Below the pieces are notes generated by a model. The model saw nothing but the letters and a program-made list of their open reading frames with translations. It did no database searches and had not been told where the DNA came from. Below are positions 18,203 through 26,937 of a stretch of DNA of 64,000 nt, piece by piece. Made by a program: the position numbers and the translations under genes. Positions within the stretch are counted from its first letter, which is position 1. Each line of letters begins with the position of its first letter. The stretch is taken from contig NZ_RJJE01000009.1 in assembly GCF_003721565.1 (NCBI RefSeq), positions 62,001 to 126,000 of the forward strand. The letters run 5' to 3'. This DNA is from Rufibacter immobilis. GTDB lineage: Bacteria; Bacteroidota; Bacteroidia; Cytophagales; Hymenobacteraceae.

Positions 18203-18241
18203 AGATGCCGCTGGGAAATCTCAGCGGCATCTGTTTTTTTA
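18201..18241 (+). terminator. Intrinsic terminator
   Basis: Arms 18201-18213 and 18222-18234 (ACAGATGCCGCTG and its complement) pair perfectly around an 8-nt loop and are followed by a run of T. It is a classical rho-independent terminator for the DUF2911 gene. Confidence 0.85.
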
Positions 18242-18310
18242 TTGTTTCCTATTCTGCTTACAAGAATGCAATCTGATGTTGCCCAGGCATCCGCTGGTAC
18301 CTCCCTATTT

Positions 18311-18350
18311 GCTGTTTAAGGCCTGTTTTTGAAAAAAGAGCCCCTAAACG
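18311..18350. repeat. Dispersed palindrome, copy 10
   Basis: GCTGTTTAAGGCCTG faces GAGCCCCTAAACG with mismatches. It is the second copy within one convergent gap. Confidence 0.7.
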
Positions 18351-18403
18351 TGAGCACCAACCGACGCTTGTGCCATAAAGATTGAGAGATGAAACCGTTT
18401 CAA

Positions 18404-18985
18404 TTACATCCAGCGCACCTTGTCTGCCAGAGGAAGTACTCTTTTGCCGGTTTCTGCCGGGCTGTCTGAGTAACCCAGGTACAGAATACCCAGCACCACA
18501 TCTTCGTCCCGCAGTTGCAGCAGTTCTTTCATGGCAGGGTGATAGGCCATTCCGCCCGAGCCCCAGTAAGAGGAAATACCCAAGGCGGTAGCGCCTAATA
18601 ACAGGTTTTGGATGGCGCAGGAAGTGGCCGCAATCTCTTCCAGAGCCGGGATTTTGGGCAAATCGTCCCGCCGCATGTACGCCACCAGCACGTGCGAGGC
18701 CTGGTCTCCCATGTGCAGCAGCTTCTCATACTTCATCTCCAGAAACTTCTCCCCCGGCGTCTGCTCGCGGTAGAGTTGGGCATGCGCCGTGCAGAAATCC
18801 TTCACTTTGCCCGGACCATAGACCATGAAACGCCACGGCTCCGTGTGCCCGTGGGTAGGAGCCCAATCGGCGAGGGCCAGCAGGTCATTAATGTGGGCAT
18901 CGGGAATCGGCTTGCCGTTCATCTTGGGCGGCTTAACCGTTCTTCTATGTTCTATAATGTCTCTCAGGACGCTAAACTGATTCAT
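18404..18985 (-). CDS. Nitroreductase family protein
   Basis: A 193-residue FMN-dependent oxidoreductase of the nitroreductase superfamily. The N-terminal IIEHRRTVKPPKMNGKPIP and LALADWAPTHGHTEPWRFMV are the usual FMN-contacting motifs. GISSYWGSGGMAY and VLGILYLGYSD lie in the C-terminal half. It resembles the small YdjA-like subgroup. The ATG at 18985 is chosen over a TTG two codons earlier. It lies 33 bases after the symporter stop on the same strand and may share its transcript. Electron acceptor unknown. Confidence 0.88.
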   Translation of the reverse strand: MNQFSVLRDIIEHRRTVKPPKMNGKPIPDAHINDLLALADWAPTHGHTEPWRFMVYGPGKVKDFCTAHAQLYREQTPGEKFLEMKYEKLLHMGDQASHVLVAYMRRDDLPKIPALEEIAATSCAIQNLLLGATALGISSYWGSGGMAYHPAMKELLQLRDEDVVLGILYLGYSDSPAETGKRVLPLADKVRWM

Positions 18986-19018
18986 AAGCAAAAGAAGGCA
19001 AGGAACAGAAATAGGTGT

Positions 19019-20707
19019 TTACGCAGGCTTGCGCAACAGTGGCTGCAACAAAAAGGCCAGCCCCACCACCAGCACCACGCCAATTAAGTTATACCACAGG
19101 TACGCGATGGGTGTAAACAGGTACAACCCGAAAATAAGGAGCTGGGTGAGCACCGCCGCCCAGAAAACGGCATTGCCCTGGAGTTTCCTGACATAGAAGG
19201 CGGCAATGAAGATTCCCAGGATGGTTCCGTAGAACAGAGAGCCTAGGATGTTCACCGCCTGTATCAGGTTCTCCAGCTGCGAGGCAAACAGGGCGAAGAA
19301 AATGGAAACCGCTCCCCAGCCCACTGTAAACCACCGCGAGGCCCGCACATAATGCTCATCGGTGGCGTTGGGCCGCACGGAGCGTTTATAGACATCTACC
19401 ACTGAGGTGGAGGCCAAAGAATTAAACGCCGAGGCCGTGCTTCCCATGGCCGCGCACAGCACTACCGCCAGCAGCAGCCCCACCAACCCCTTGGGGAACT
19501 GCGTAGTCACAAACGTGAGAAACACATAATCGGTGTCTTTGAGGTCGGTGCCTTGGTTATGGGTTTTTATCAGTTCCTGGGCCTCGGCCCGAAGGGCTTT
19601 CCGGGTTTCCTCGGCCTGCCGCATTTTGGTCTGCGCCTCGGCTTCAGCTACTTCATCGTTTGCTTTCTGGGCTTCCAGCAATTGCAACGCCGCCTGCTTC
19701 TTCCGGAGAAAAGCCTGTTCGCCGTCGGCTTCTAATTTGTGCCAGGCGGGTGCCGCTGCTGAGGCCACCACGTTGGCCGCCTGCTGCTGGTTGAAGTACA
19801 ACGGCGGCTGATAGAACTGATAGAACACAAACACCAGCACGCCTACCAGCAAAATCAGAAACTGCATGGGAATCTTGACCAGGCCGTTCATGAGCAAGCC
19901 CAACCGGCTCTGGGCAATGGTCTCGCCGCCCAGGTAACGCCCCACCTGCGACTGATCTGTGCCGAAGTACGACAAAGACAGGAAAAACCCACCAATAAGG
20001 CCAGACCAAAGGTTGTAGCGGTCATTGGGGTCAAAGCGGAGGTCCACTAGGTTCAGTTTACCGGAGGAACCCGCCACGGCCATCGCCTCAGAGAAACCTA
20101 CTCCCGCAGGCAGCATCTGCACCACCACCACGGCCGCCGCCAGCATACCACCCAGCATCACGGCCATTTGCAGGCGCTGCGTCTGGCTCACGGCCTTGGT
20201 GCCACCCACCACGGTATAATACGTGACAATAACGCCAATGAAAAGAATGGTGCCCGTGAGGTTCCAGCCCAGAATAGCCGATAGAATAATGGCCGGGGCA
20301 TAGATGGTGATACCCGTAGACAAGCCGCGCTGCAACAGGAAAAGCAGGGCGGCCAGAGAGCGGGTTTTCAGGTTGAAGCGGCTCTCCAGGTACTCATAGG
20401 CGGTATAGACCTTGAGCCGGTAATAGATAGGAATAGCCGTGACCGAGAGCACCACCATGGCCAGCGGCAACCCGAAGTAGAACTGAATAAACCGCATGCC
20501 ATCATCAAACGCTTGCCCGGGCGTGGACAGGAACGTAATGGCGCTGGCCTGGGTAGCCATCACAGAGAGCCCCATCATCCACCACCGCTCGGTGTTATCG
20601 GCGCGCAGGTAGCTGGCCATGTGCTGGGTTTTCCGGCTCTTCCAGATGCCGTACAACACAATCACCGCTATGGTGCCTACGAGCACTCCCCAATCCAAAC
20701 CGCTCAT
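19019..20707 (-). CDS. Sodium:solute symporter (SSS family)
   Basis: A 562-residue inner-membrane transporter of the SSSF/LeuT-fold class with about 13 predicted helices. TM1-2 motifs include MMGLSVMATQASAITFLSTPG, and the conserved SLSYFGTDQSQVGRYLGG lies near residues 243-261. A strongly charged, Ala/Glu/Lys-rich predicted coiled coil (about residues 310-385) is inserted between two helices, unusual in length. It overlaps by 4 bases a 41-residue membrane protein upstream. A secreted PIG-L deacetylase lies just before that, so a sugar or amino-sugar substrate is possible but unproven. Confidence 0.9.
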   Translation of the reverse strand: MSGLDWGVLVGTIAVIVLYGIWKSRKTQHMASYLRADNTERWWMMGLSVMATQASAITFLSTPGQAFDDGMRFIQFYFGLPLAMVVLSVTAIPIYYRLKVYTAYEYLESRFNLKTRSLAALLFLLQRGLSTGITIYAPAIILSAILGWNLTGTILFIGVIVTYYTVVGGTKAVSQTQRLQMAVMLGGMLAAAVVVVQMLPAGVGFSEAMAVAGSSGKLNLVDLRFDPNDRYNLWSGLIGGFFLSLSYFGTDQSQVGRYLGGETIAQSRLGLLMNGLVKIPMQFLILLVGVLVFVFYQFYQPPLYFNQQQAANVVASAAAPAWHKLEADGEQAFLRKKQAALQLLEAQKANDEVAEAEAQTKMRQAEETRKALRAEAQELIKTHNQGTDLKDTDYVFLTFVTTQFPKGLVGLLLAVVLCAAMGSTASAFNSLASTSVVDVYKRSVRPNATDEHYVRASRWFTVGWGAVSIFFALFASQLENLIQAVNILGSLFYGTILGIFIAAFYVRKLQGNAVFWAAVLTQLLIFGLYLFTPIAYLWYNLIGVVLVVGLAFLLQPLLRKPA

Positions 20708-20829
20708 GAATAGGAAACGGTAATGAGGTAAAACAGCAGAATCAGCGCCGCCAATACGCCCAGCACCAACCCGTACATGGCGGTCCAGCTTTTAAAGAAC
20801 GGCGGCGGATCAATGTCTCCTTTGGTCAT
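20704..20829 (-). CDS. 41-residue membrane protein paired with the symporter
   Basis: This short gene encodes a polar N-terminus (MTKGDIDPPPFF) and one hydrophobic helix of about 22 residues near the C-terminus. Its stop overlaps the symporter start in ATGA, so translation is coupled. The arrangement resembles other small single-helix partners of transporters. Further open frame upstream lacks support; the ATG at 20829 is the natural start. Confidence 0.65.
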   Translation of the reverse strand: MTKGDIDPPPFFKSWTAMYGLVLGVLAALILLFYLITVSYS

Positions 20830-20885
20830 ACAGGCTAGTGATGGCAGGCAATACAAAAACAACGGTGGGCAGCGGGTTGCCAGTA

Positions 20886-20923
20886 CGTTTAGGGGCTCTT
20901 TTTCCAAAAAGAGCCCCTAAACG
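20886..20923. repeat. Dispersed palindrome, copy 11
   Basis: CGTTTAGGGGCTCTTTTTC pairs with CAAAAAGAGCCCCTAAACG, perfect except at the centre (TC/GA stem variant). It abuts the stop codon of the PIG-L gene and separates it from the symporter unit. Confidence 0.92.
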
Positions 20924-23416
20924 CTATTTACCCAAAGATAACAAATTCACGAAGAGACGGTAGGCACCCGGCACCCCGGCCGGAAGCTCCCGGAAGAAGG
21001 AGTAACCCGTGTACACAAAATGCCCTTTCCCGTATTTGGCCACCAGCAGTCCGCTGTCTTTGGGGCTCTCGCCCGGGTCGTTGGAAGAGATCACTGCCTC
21101 ATATTCCGGGGCCCACTGGTTAGGGAAATACAGGCCGCGTTCCTGCACCCATCCCCTGAAATCCTGCTCCGTGATTTTGTTGGGCGTGTTCAGGACGGGG
21201 TGATTGGGCTTCAGGAAACGAACTTCGGCATCCTCTACCGTAACCCGGTCATTAGACAACTTAATGGGGTACGGCCCCAGTTCTGTGGTCACCAGCCCAT
21301 TGCTCACGTTGTACTGCACCACCAGAGTGCCGCCGTTGCGCACATACTCCATGAGCTGGGGCTGCTGGAATTTAAGGCGTTCCAGGGTGTTGTAGGCGCG
21401 TACGCCTGTGACCACGGCATCATACTTCCGCAGTGAAGAGGCGTTGAGATCTTCCACCCGAAGCTGCTCCACGGTGTACCCAATCTGTTGCAGACTAGCC
21501 GGTATCTCGTCACCGGCGCCCATGAGGTAGCCAATGAGCTGGCCTTTGCGTTTCAGGTCCAGTTTCACGGCTTTGGCGGCGGCTTCGGGGAATAAGGTCT
21601 GGGTGGGAATATGGTTGTACTGGATAGAAGTCAGTCCCTGGGTGTAGGTTCTACCGTTGGCGGTCACGGCGGCGCCGATGGTACTTTCGGTTTGGGTTGC
21701 CCCGGGGTACACCTGGAAGATGAAGCTCTGCTCCGCTCCTTTCTGGGCCAGCGTGAACGCTTGCTGGGCAGGTTCTGCACGCCAGCCGGCAGGCAGACGC
21801 AGGCTTACCTGCCCAGCTACCTGGTCTTTGCCCGCGCGTACCCGCACCGTAACCGGCTTGGGCTGGGCATCTGCAAACACGTAGACTTTCTCCGCCAGGT
21901 TTACCGTAACGGGCGGTGCCACCTCAAACGGACGGTACTGCTCTCCTTCTACCGGATCGGTGCGTTTGTAGACAAGGGGCAACGTGAAGGTGAACGGCTG
22001 ATTCTGCACCGTGAGCTGGAGCCTCACCTGCGCCGGGGCCGGATTCTCTGGTAACCCAATAAGCGCCGGGGCATCTACCCTAAACATGCCGGTAGAGCCC
22101 GGCAGTTGCAACCAATACGGCTGTGAGTAAGGCGTGGCCGCCGGCAGCGTGAGCGTGGTTCTGGCAAAGAAAGGTTGATTAGGCTCCAGTTTCTGCTGCA
22201 CGGCAGTGTCTTTGCCCGCGAACAGATATTCCACTTTGTTCAAGGTGACCGGCACGCCCGAGCGGTTCACGGCTTCCAGCGCCACGGTCACCGGCTCTCC
22301 CGGCGAAACCGCATACTCATTCACAGAGGCAGCCTCCAGGTACAAGCCCAGACACGCTTTGATGACGTCCTGCAACTCCTGCTGCTTCACCGTTTTCCAG
22401 TAAGAGTTAGGCAGTTTGTTCAGGGCGGCGTACGTTTTGAGCAGAGTGGGCACCGAGGCCGCCGGATTAGCGGGATTGTAATTTCTGAGGGTTTCCTGCA
22501 CCAGTTTGCTAACTTCGTTGCTGCCGGGCACCCGGCTCCAGGTGGTGGTCACGCCTTCCAGCAGATCAGTGGTGGCTTTGTCGCCTTTCAGGAACTCAAA
22601 GTACTCAATTGCCTCGCCGCGGGTGCCGCTGCTGCCAAAGCCCTGGCTTTTGTGCATGCTTCGGCTCAGGGCCGCAATTTCGTTGTAAGATTTTCCCAGC
22701 AGGGCATTGTACATCCCGGCATCTACCGTGAGCTTGCCGGTGGGGTCAAACTGTCGGCCTTGGCCGTAGAAAAAGGAAGAAGTGTTCCAGAGGAGGCGCT
22801 TCACCTGCCAGGGGGCCACGGTTTTGAGCTGCTCGGGGAAACGTTTGGGATCGGCGGCGGCCTCAAAGGCTTCCAGGGCAATCATGGCCGAGGCGGTATG
22901 GTGGCCGTGGGTGCCGCCGGGCTCCGGCGAAAAGCGGGTAATAATCACATCGGGCCGGAAGTTACGGATCACCCAGACGGCATCTGCCAGGACCTGTTCG
23001 CGGTTCCAGATGGTGAACGTCTCCGCCGGATTTTTGGAGAACCCGAAGTCGTTGGCCCGGCTGAAGAACTGCTCCCCTCCGTCGGTGCGGCGGGCCTGCA
23101 ACAGCTCCTGGGTTCTGATAATGCCCAGCTCCTCACGGATTTCCGGACCGATCAGGTTCTGGCCCCCGTCGCCGCGGGTGAGGGACAGGTAACCGGTGCG
23201 CAGTTTGCGTTCATTGGCCAGGTAGGCAATGAGGCGGGTGTTCTCGTCGTCTGGGTGGGCGGCCATGTACAGCACGCTTCCCAGCACGTTCAGTTTCTCT
23301 AGGGCCAGGCGGATGTCGGCGGCGTTGGGCTTTTTAGGGGCCTGGGCCTGGGCAAACGGAGCCGCGGCCAGCCACACCAAAAGCGCCCCCGCCACGAAAG
23401 CACGAACAGAGGTCAT
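20924..23416 (-). CDS. Large secreted PIG-L/LmbE-family deacetylase
   Basis: An 830-residue exported protein. After a signal peptide (1-25, ending AQAQ) residues 45-260 form a PIG-L (PF02585) zinc-dependent N-acetyl hydrolase domain. The metal-binding AHPDDE is at residues 53-58 and the second site HGHHTASA at about 170-177. The middle part is beta-rich (NEW3-like). The C-terminal 200 residues resemble a class I amidotransferase-like fold (LQQIGYTVEQLR, VVTGVRAYN, GHFVYTGYSFFRELP). Family members deacetylate N-acetylglucosaminyl groups; the long secreted Bacteroidota type has no defined substrate. The start at 23416 is set by the signal peptide. Confidence 0.9.
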   Translation of the reverse strand: MTSVRAFVAGALLVWLAAAPFAQAQAPKKPNAADIRLALEKLNVLGSVLYMAAHPDDENTRLIAYLANERKLRTGYLSLTRGDGGQNLIGPEIREELGIIRTQELLQARRTDGGEQFFSRANDFGFSKNPAETFTIWNREQVLADAVWVIRNFRPDVIITRFSPEPGGTHGHHTASAMIALEAFEAAADPKRFPEQLKTVAPWQVKRLLWNTSSFFYGQGRQFDPTGKLTVDAGMYNALLGKSYNEIAALSRSMHKSQGFGSSGTRGEAIEYFEFLKGDKATTDLLEGVTTTWSRVPGSNEVSKLVQETLRNYNPANPAASVPTLLKTYAALNKLPNSYWKTVKQQELQDVIKACLGLYLEAASVNEYAVSPGEPVTVALEAVNRSGVPVTLNKVEYLFAGKDTAVQQKLEPNQPFFARTTLTLPAATPYSQPYWLQLPGSTGMFRVDAPALIGLPENPAPAQVRLQLTVQNQPFTFTLPLVYKRTDPVEGEQYRPFEVAPPVTVNLAEKVYVFADAQPKPVTVRVRAGKDQVAGQVSLRLPAGWRAEPAQQAFTLAQKGAEQSFIFQVYPGATQTESTIGAAVTANGRTYTQGLTSIQYNHIPTQTLFPEAAAKAVKLDLKRKGQLIGYLMGAGDEIPASLQQIGYTVEQLRVEDLNASSLRKYDAVVTGVRAYNTLERLKFQQPQLMEYVRNGGTLVVQYNVSNGLVTTELGPYPIKLSNDRVTVEDAEVRFLKPNHPVLNTPNKITEQDFRGWVQERGLYFPNQWAPEYEAVISSNDPGESPKDSGLLVAKYGKGHFVYTGYSFFRELPAGVPGAYRLFVNLLSLGK

Positions 23417-23592
23417 ATCAGGTAGAAAGTTCAGAGGTAAAGAAGAGACGCAGCGGCAGTAAACTGCCAAGGCATCATCCGGTAAATCTATGGATTTTTA
23501 CACCAAAGGCAGAACGGTTCGCAGCAATAAAAGAGGACTTCCCCGATGTTCTTCTCTGGTAACGGTGGTATCTTGAAGGGAACCTAGCCGCC

Positions 23593-23632
23593 GCGTTTAG
23601 GGCCAGATTTCAGAAAAAGAGCCGCTAAACGC
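23593..23632. repeat. Dispersed palindrome, copy 12, in a divergent gap
   Basis: GCGTTTAGGGCC faces AGCCGCTAAACGC with several mismatches. It sits between divergent starts at 23416 and 23724. The rest of the 307-bp gap has no recognisable feature. Confidence 0.75.
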
Positions 23633-23723
23633 AAACAGGGCCCCTGCGCAGGGCCGGTATAACTTTTTTGGGCGTTTCACAGTTAAGAGAAGCTGACAGA
23701 GCGCTTAACTTATCTCTATACCC

Positions 23724-24008
23724 ATGAAAAAGCTAATGATGATATTGGCCATTGCCGGCACTACCGGTTTTGCGGCCTGCGACGCCCAAACGGGCAATAC
23801 CACTTCTTCGGCCGGCACTGACTCTGAGCAGAATTCCAGCGGAAACAACAGCAACAGCAGCGTGGTGAACGCCCCCACCAATGACACCACCGGAGCCAGC
23901 GCCACCGAGAAAACCCAGACCCGCGTGGGTAACTCAGACACCCGCGGTGAGCAGAACAACTCCAATTCCAACACTACCCAGAACCAGGTGCTCCAAGACA
24001 GCATGTAA
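23724..24008 (+). CDS. Small Asn/Ser/Thr-rich lipoprotein
   Basis: A 94-residue predicted lipoprotein with lipobox GFAAC (Cys at about residue 19). The mature chain is almost entirely Asn, Ser, Thr, Gly and Gln, so it is probably disordered and surface-exposed. No family is recognised. It stands alone and ends in one of the best palindrome copies. Confidence 0.65.
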   Translation: MKKLMMILAIAGTTGFAACDAQTGNTTSSAGTDSEQNSSGNNSNSSVVNAPTNDTTGASATEKTQTRVGNSDTRGEQNNSNSNTTQNQVLQDSM

Positions 24009-24031
24009 CCCTGCGGAAGTAGGTAAATTTG

Positions 24032-24081
24032 AAAAGCCGTTTAGGGGCCGTTTTTGGGAAAACGGCCCCTAAACGGCTTTT
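24032..24081. repeat. Dispersed palindrome, copy 13, extended
   Basis: A 50-nt hairpin with arms of about 23 bp: AAAAGCCGTTTAGGGGCCG pairs with CGGCCCCTAAACGGCTTTT. The CG/CG stem variant and the AAAAGC flank are specific to this copy. It lies in a convergent gap. Confidence 0.93.
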
Positions 24082-24142
24082 ATATTTGCTTGGCTATAGA
24101 TTACTAGGTACAAGACAGGCACTTTGTCCTTTATCTCCTCTT

Positions 24143-24469
24143 TCAATGTGAACCATTATAAACATAGTTCTCCAGATACAATGCAATCCCTGCTAGTATA
24201 ATAAAGCAGCTAAAACTTATCCAGGAGTAAACGATGATCAACCTCCTCAGTCTCTTATACTCTATCTCAACTTCTTCTGACTTAAATAAATAAAAGGGAA
24301 AGAAAATGAAGAGCTTACTATACAAAAGGCTAAATGGATTAAAGTAAATATCGAACAGCGTGATGTTTAAACTTTTCTTCTTTTTAAAAAGGAGAAAGTG
24401 GTAATATACTTTCAGATTAAAGCTAATCCCAAAGGCCATCCACAGAACCACAATAGTCAAGTCAACCAT
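24143..24469 (-). CDS. AT-rich hypothetical membrane protein
   Basis: A 108-residue protein with hydrophobic segments at about 1-27, 44-61 and 77-101 and a Lys-rich loop (FKKKKS). Base composition is clearly more AT-rich than the neighbours, which suggests recent acquisition or weak selection. No family is recognised. It follows the coiled-coil protein gene on the same strand after 30 bases. It could also be a chance open frame. Confidence 0.5.
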   Translation of the reverse strand: MVDLTIVVLWMAFGISFNLKVYYHFLLFKKKKSLNITLFDIYFNPFSLLYSKLFIFFPFYLFKSEEVEIEYKRLRRLIIVYSWISFSCFIILAGIALYLENYVYNGSH

Positions 24470-24499
24470 AGTAATGGCTCAACAGTAGTCTAAGGAAAG

Positions 24500-25165
24500 T
24501 TACTTCTGCTTCTTGGCGCGCTGGCTTTCTTTGAACTCCTGCCCGGAGCGGAGCGTGTGGAATTCCCCAATCAAGGTTCTGATCTTGATCTCGTCTAGCG
24601 TGGAAAGTTTTTCCTCTACCGTGGCTTTGCGCTTGCCCAGGTTCTGGAGGATGTAATCGGCGTAGTCCCAGTCGCGGGAGGTCCAGTTCTGGCGCTTGGC
24701 GCGCACGTTCTGCATGAACCGGATGTACGCTTCCCGCATGTGGATGGGGCTGATGCCCTGCACATTGGAGAATGAGCCCAGCAGTTCCTTCTCGCGCAAC
24801 CGCACTTCCTCGGCCTGCAGAGGCACCTCATCGGCCATGGGTTTGCTCTCCAATTCCTGGAAACGGGTCTTCAGCTCCAGAAACTCGCGTTTGGAGTTCT
24901 CTGACAGGTTCTGGAAACTGTTCTCAATTTTATTGGCCTGCCGGGAAAAATCATTTTTGATGGTGGGCCACTCCGCCCGGGTGGTAGTGGCAATTTTGTC
25001 AGACTGGGTGCGCATCCACTCCTTGAAAGAGCGCAGCTCCTGCTCCGCCGCCGATTCCTGGGTTTCCTTGGCCGGTTTGGTTTCCTCCTGCGTCTGGGCC
25101 CATCCGGTGGTGGCGCATAAAACAGAAAGGCCCAGCATGAGCCCCAAAACGTTTCCTTTTCGCAT
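24500..25165 (-). CDS. Secreted coiled-coil protein, paralogue A
   Basis: A 221-residue exported protein (signal peptide 1-23, ending GWAQ). Residues 30-115 are charged and helical (probable coiled coil). The C-terminal half contains a conserved block: YIRFMQNVRAKRQNWTSRDW, then DYADYI, then EIKIRTLIGEFHTLR. The same block occurs in the lipoprotein at 31902, so the two are paralogues of an unnamed family. The first is a periplasmic protein and the second a lipoprotein. Function unknown. Confidence 0.75.
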   Translation of the reverse strand: MRKGNVLGLMLGLSVLCATTGWAQTQEETKPAKETQESAAEQELRSFKEWMRTQSDKIATTTRAEWPTIKNDFSRQANKIENSFQNLSENSKREFLELKTRFQELESKPMADEVPLQAEEVRLREKELLGSFSNVQGISPIHMREAYIRFMQNVRAKRQNWTSRDWDYADYILQNLGKRKATVEEKLSTLDEIKIRTLIGEFHTLRSGQEFKESQRAKKQK

Positions 25166-25199
25166 AGTTTGTTTAGTAAAGGGTTGATGGTTGCCTCTC

Positions 25200-25207
25200 C
25201 AAAGGTA
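25200..25207 (-). promoter_or_regulatory. -7 element TACCTTTG
   Basis: CAAAGGTA on the plus strand reads TACCTTTG on minus, 34 nt before the start at 25165. No properly spaced TTG is seen. Confidence 0.45.
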
Positions 25208-25291
25208 CTATTTTTCCCGAAAGGCCCCAGGTGGTTTACAGCAAGAACAACGCCAAAAACACCCTTCCATTATGCAGTAGCCTCACTTTCT

Positions 25292-25328
25292 GGTTTAGCC
25301 CTGTTTCCTGAAAAAGCGCCCCTAAACA
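25292..25328. repeat. Dispersed palindrome, copy 14
   Basis: TGGTTTAGCCCTG faces GCGCCCCTAAACA, imperfect. Its right arm overlaps the start of the GC-rich hairpin that follows. Confidence 0.65.
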
Positions 25329-25369
25329 GCCCGCCCCGGCCAGACATGGTGTCTGGCCGGGGCGGGCTG
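25327..25369. terminator. 19-bp perfect GC-rich hairpin
   Basis: Arms 25327-25345 and 25351-25369 (CAGCCCGCCCCGGCCAGAC and complement) with a 5-nt loop. It lies 30 bases after the OmpA-like gene stop on the minus strand and is the likely terminator of that gene. Confidence 0.85.
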
Positions 25370-25399
25370 CATGAATTCTAACCGTTGGCTACGCCAGGA

Positions 25400-26245
25400 T
25401 TAGTTTTTCTCCAGAATCTGGAAGAGTTCGTCCAGCTTTGGCGTGAGGATGATCTCCGTGCGGCGGTTTTTCTGGCGGGCCTCAGCCGTGGTGGCCGCAT
25501 CTACGGGCACGTATTTGGAACGACCCGATGGCGTGACACGCTGCGGGGCCACGCCGGCATCTGTGAGAATGCGGGTGATCTCTGTGGCGCGGAGTACGCT
25601 CAGGTCCCAGTTGTCTTGCATGCCGGCGGTGCCGCGGGCTACGGGTACGTCATCTGTGTGGCCTTCCACCAGCACGTTCACGTCTGGTTGGTTCTGCAAC
25701 ACGGTGGCCAATTTCTTGAGTGCTTCCTGCCCCTGGGCGTCTACTTTGGTGGAGCCAGATTTGAACAGCAGCTGGTTAGACAAAGACACGTACACCTTGC
25801 CGTTGCGTACGTCTACGGTGAGGTCAGAGGCTTTGAAGCCCAGCAGGGCGTTGCTCACCACTTGTCTCAGGCTGTTCACGGCTTTGTCTTTCTCATCCAA
25901 GATCCGCTGCATTTCGGCTAGGCGGGCTTCCCGGGCCTGCAAATCGGCGCTGAGTTTGGTTACTTGCTGGTTTTTGGTGTTGAGGTTGGTGCGCAAAGAA
26001 GCTTCCGTGGAGGCTTTCTCGGTGGCCAGATCAGATTTCTCCTGGTTCAGGCGCTCTTTGTCCTGCTGCAGGCGGGCCCGCTCACTTTCCAGTTCGGCTT
26101 TCTGGCGGGTCAGTTCATCCTGGAGGACCACCAATGATCGGTTTTCGGCCAGGGCCGCTTCATATTTCTTGGTAGACACGCAGGAACCCAGGAGTCCGAG
26201 GGCCAGTACGGCCGGTAAAACGGGGCGCAAATAGTTCTTTTTCAT
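25400..26245 (-). CDS. OmpA-family peptidoglycan-binding lipoprotein
   Basis: A 281-residue lipoprotein (lipobox LLGSC, Cys at about residue 21). A long coiled coil (about residues 30-140; repeats of LESERARLQQDKERLNQ type) leads to a C-terminal OmpA-like domain (about 155-275). This carries VLVEGHTDDVPV, NWDLSVLRATEI and NRRTEIILTP, the diaminopimelate-binding region of the family. It tethers the outer membrane to peptidoglycan, possibly with a motility or TolB/MotB-like role. The ATG at 26245 starts the lipoprotein signal; 33 further open codons upstream are not used. Confidence 0.92.
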   Translation of the reverse strand: MKKNYLRPVLPAVLALGLLGSCVSTKKYEAALAENRSLVVLQDELTRQKAELESERARLQQDKERLNQEKSDLATEKASTEASLRTNLNTKNQQVTKLSADLQAREARLAEMQRILDEKDKAVNSLRQVVSNALLGFKASDLTVDVRNGKVYVSLSNQLLFKSGSTKVDAQGQEALKKLATVLQNQPDVNVLVEGHTDDVPVARGTAGMQDNWDLSVLRATEITRILTDAGVAPQRVTPSGRSKYVPVDAATTAEARQKNRRTEIILTPKLDELFQILEKN

Positions 26246-26458
26246 AGCTGATAAATGGTTTAAGCGGTTGCTGCTCAAAAACAGCAACGTATATATGTAC
26301 GCAGCGCCTGCTGCCGGGGTTAAAACACCGAAAAAAAGCCGCACAAAGCAAATCTACTTGCCCGGATCTGGCCAAAGATGGCAGCCAACTGGCTTGAAAT
26401 CCGTTGCGGTTTAAGGGCAGAAAATGGAGCGCCCGTGCTCCGCATTGGACAAAAACAC

Positions 26459-26466
26459 TATCTTTG
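26459..26466 (+). promoter_or_regulatory. -7 element TATCTTTG
   Basis: A full TAnnTTTG match 96 nt before the CDGSH gene. The nearest TTG (26445) is only 11 nt upstream, closer than usual. The rest of the 317-bp divergent gap shows no gene; a relic of the dispersed palindrome (GGTTTAAGGGCAGAAAA at about 26408) is possible. Confidence 0.4.
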
Positions 26467-26562
26467 AACGAGGTAAATCCCCTCTGGGGCCGCAGAGCCG
26501 GTTCTGGGTTGGTTTGCCCCCATTTCTTTTACCTTTTTATCATCACTTTTCTTAAAAACAGC

Positions 26563-26784
26563 ATGAAAACCAAACTTACGGTGAACAACAACGGCTCGCT
26601 TAAAATTGAAGGCGAGTTTACCATAGTAGACCCGCAGGGCAATGAGTACAACCTCCAGGGCCGCGAGGTAGTGTCTGTGTGCCGTTGCGGCCTCTCCCAA
26701 AACAAACCTTTCTGTGACGGATCACACAAAGGTCATTTTGAGCACAACGCCGTGGCTTTTGACCTGCCGCCGCGCAAGGTGTAA
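26563..26784 (+). CDS. CDGSH iron-sulfur domain protein
   Basis: A 73-residue protein with one CDGSH [2Fe-2S]-binding motif: CRCGLSQNKPFCDGSH, giving the 3-Cys/1-His ligand set. Small bacterial members are electron carriers or redox sensors of uncertain partner. The ATG at 26563 (MKTKLTVNNN) gives the normal length for a single-motif protein; the longer open frame upstream crosses the probable promoter. It is transcribed alone. Confidence 0.9.
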   Translation: MKTKLTVNNNGSLKIEGEFTIVDPQGNEYNLQGREVVSVCRCGLSQNKPFCDGSHKGHFEHNAVAFDLPPRKV

Positions 26785-26937
26785 TCTCTAGTCTTGAGTT
26801 CTGAGTCCTGAGTCAGGATTGAGAGGCAAAGAAGATCCTGGAAATGAGCGGAGACAGTGTCTTCGCCTTTTCTTTTTTATTTACTTTCCCTTCTCCTACT
26901 TACCTATTCCCTACTACTTCCACATTCACTAGATTCT

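Noticed and set aside
22175-23302. 375-residue plus-strand frame
   Set aside because: Antisense shadow of the PIG-L deacetylase.
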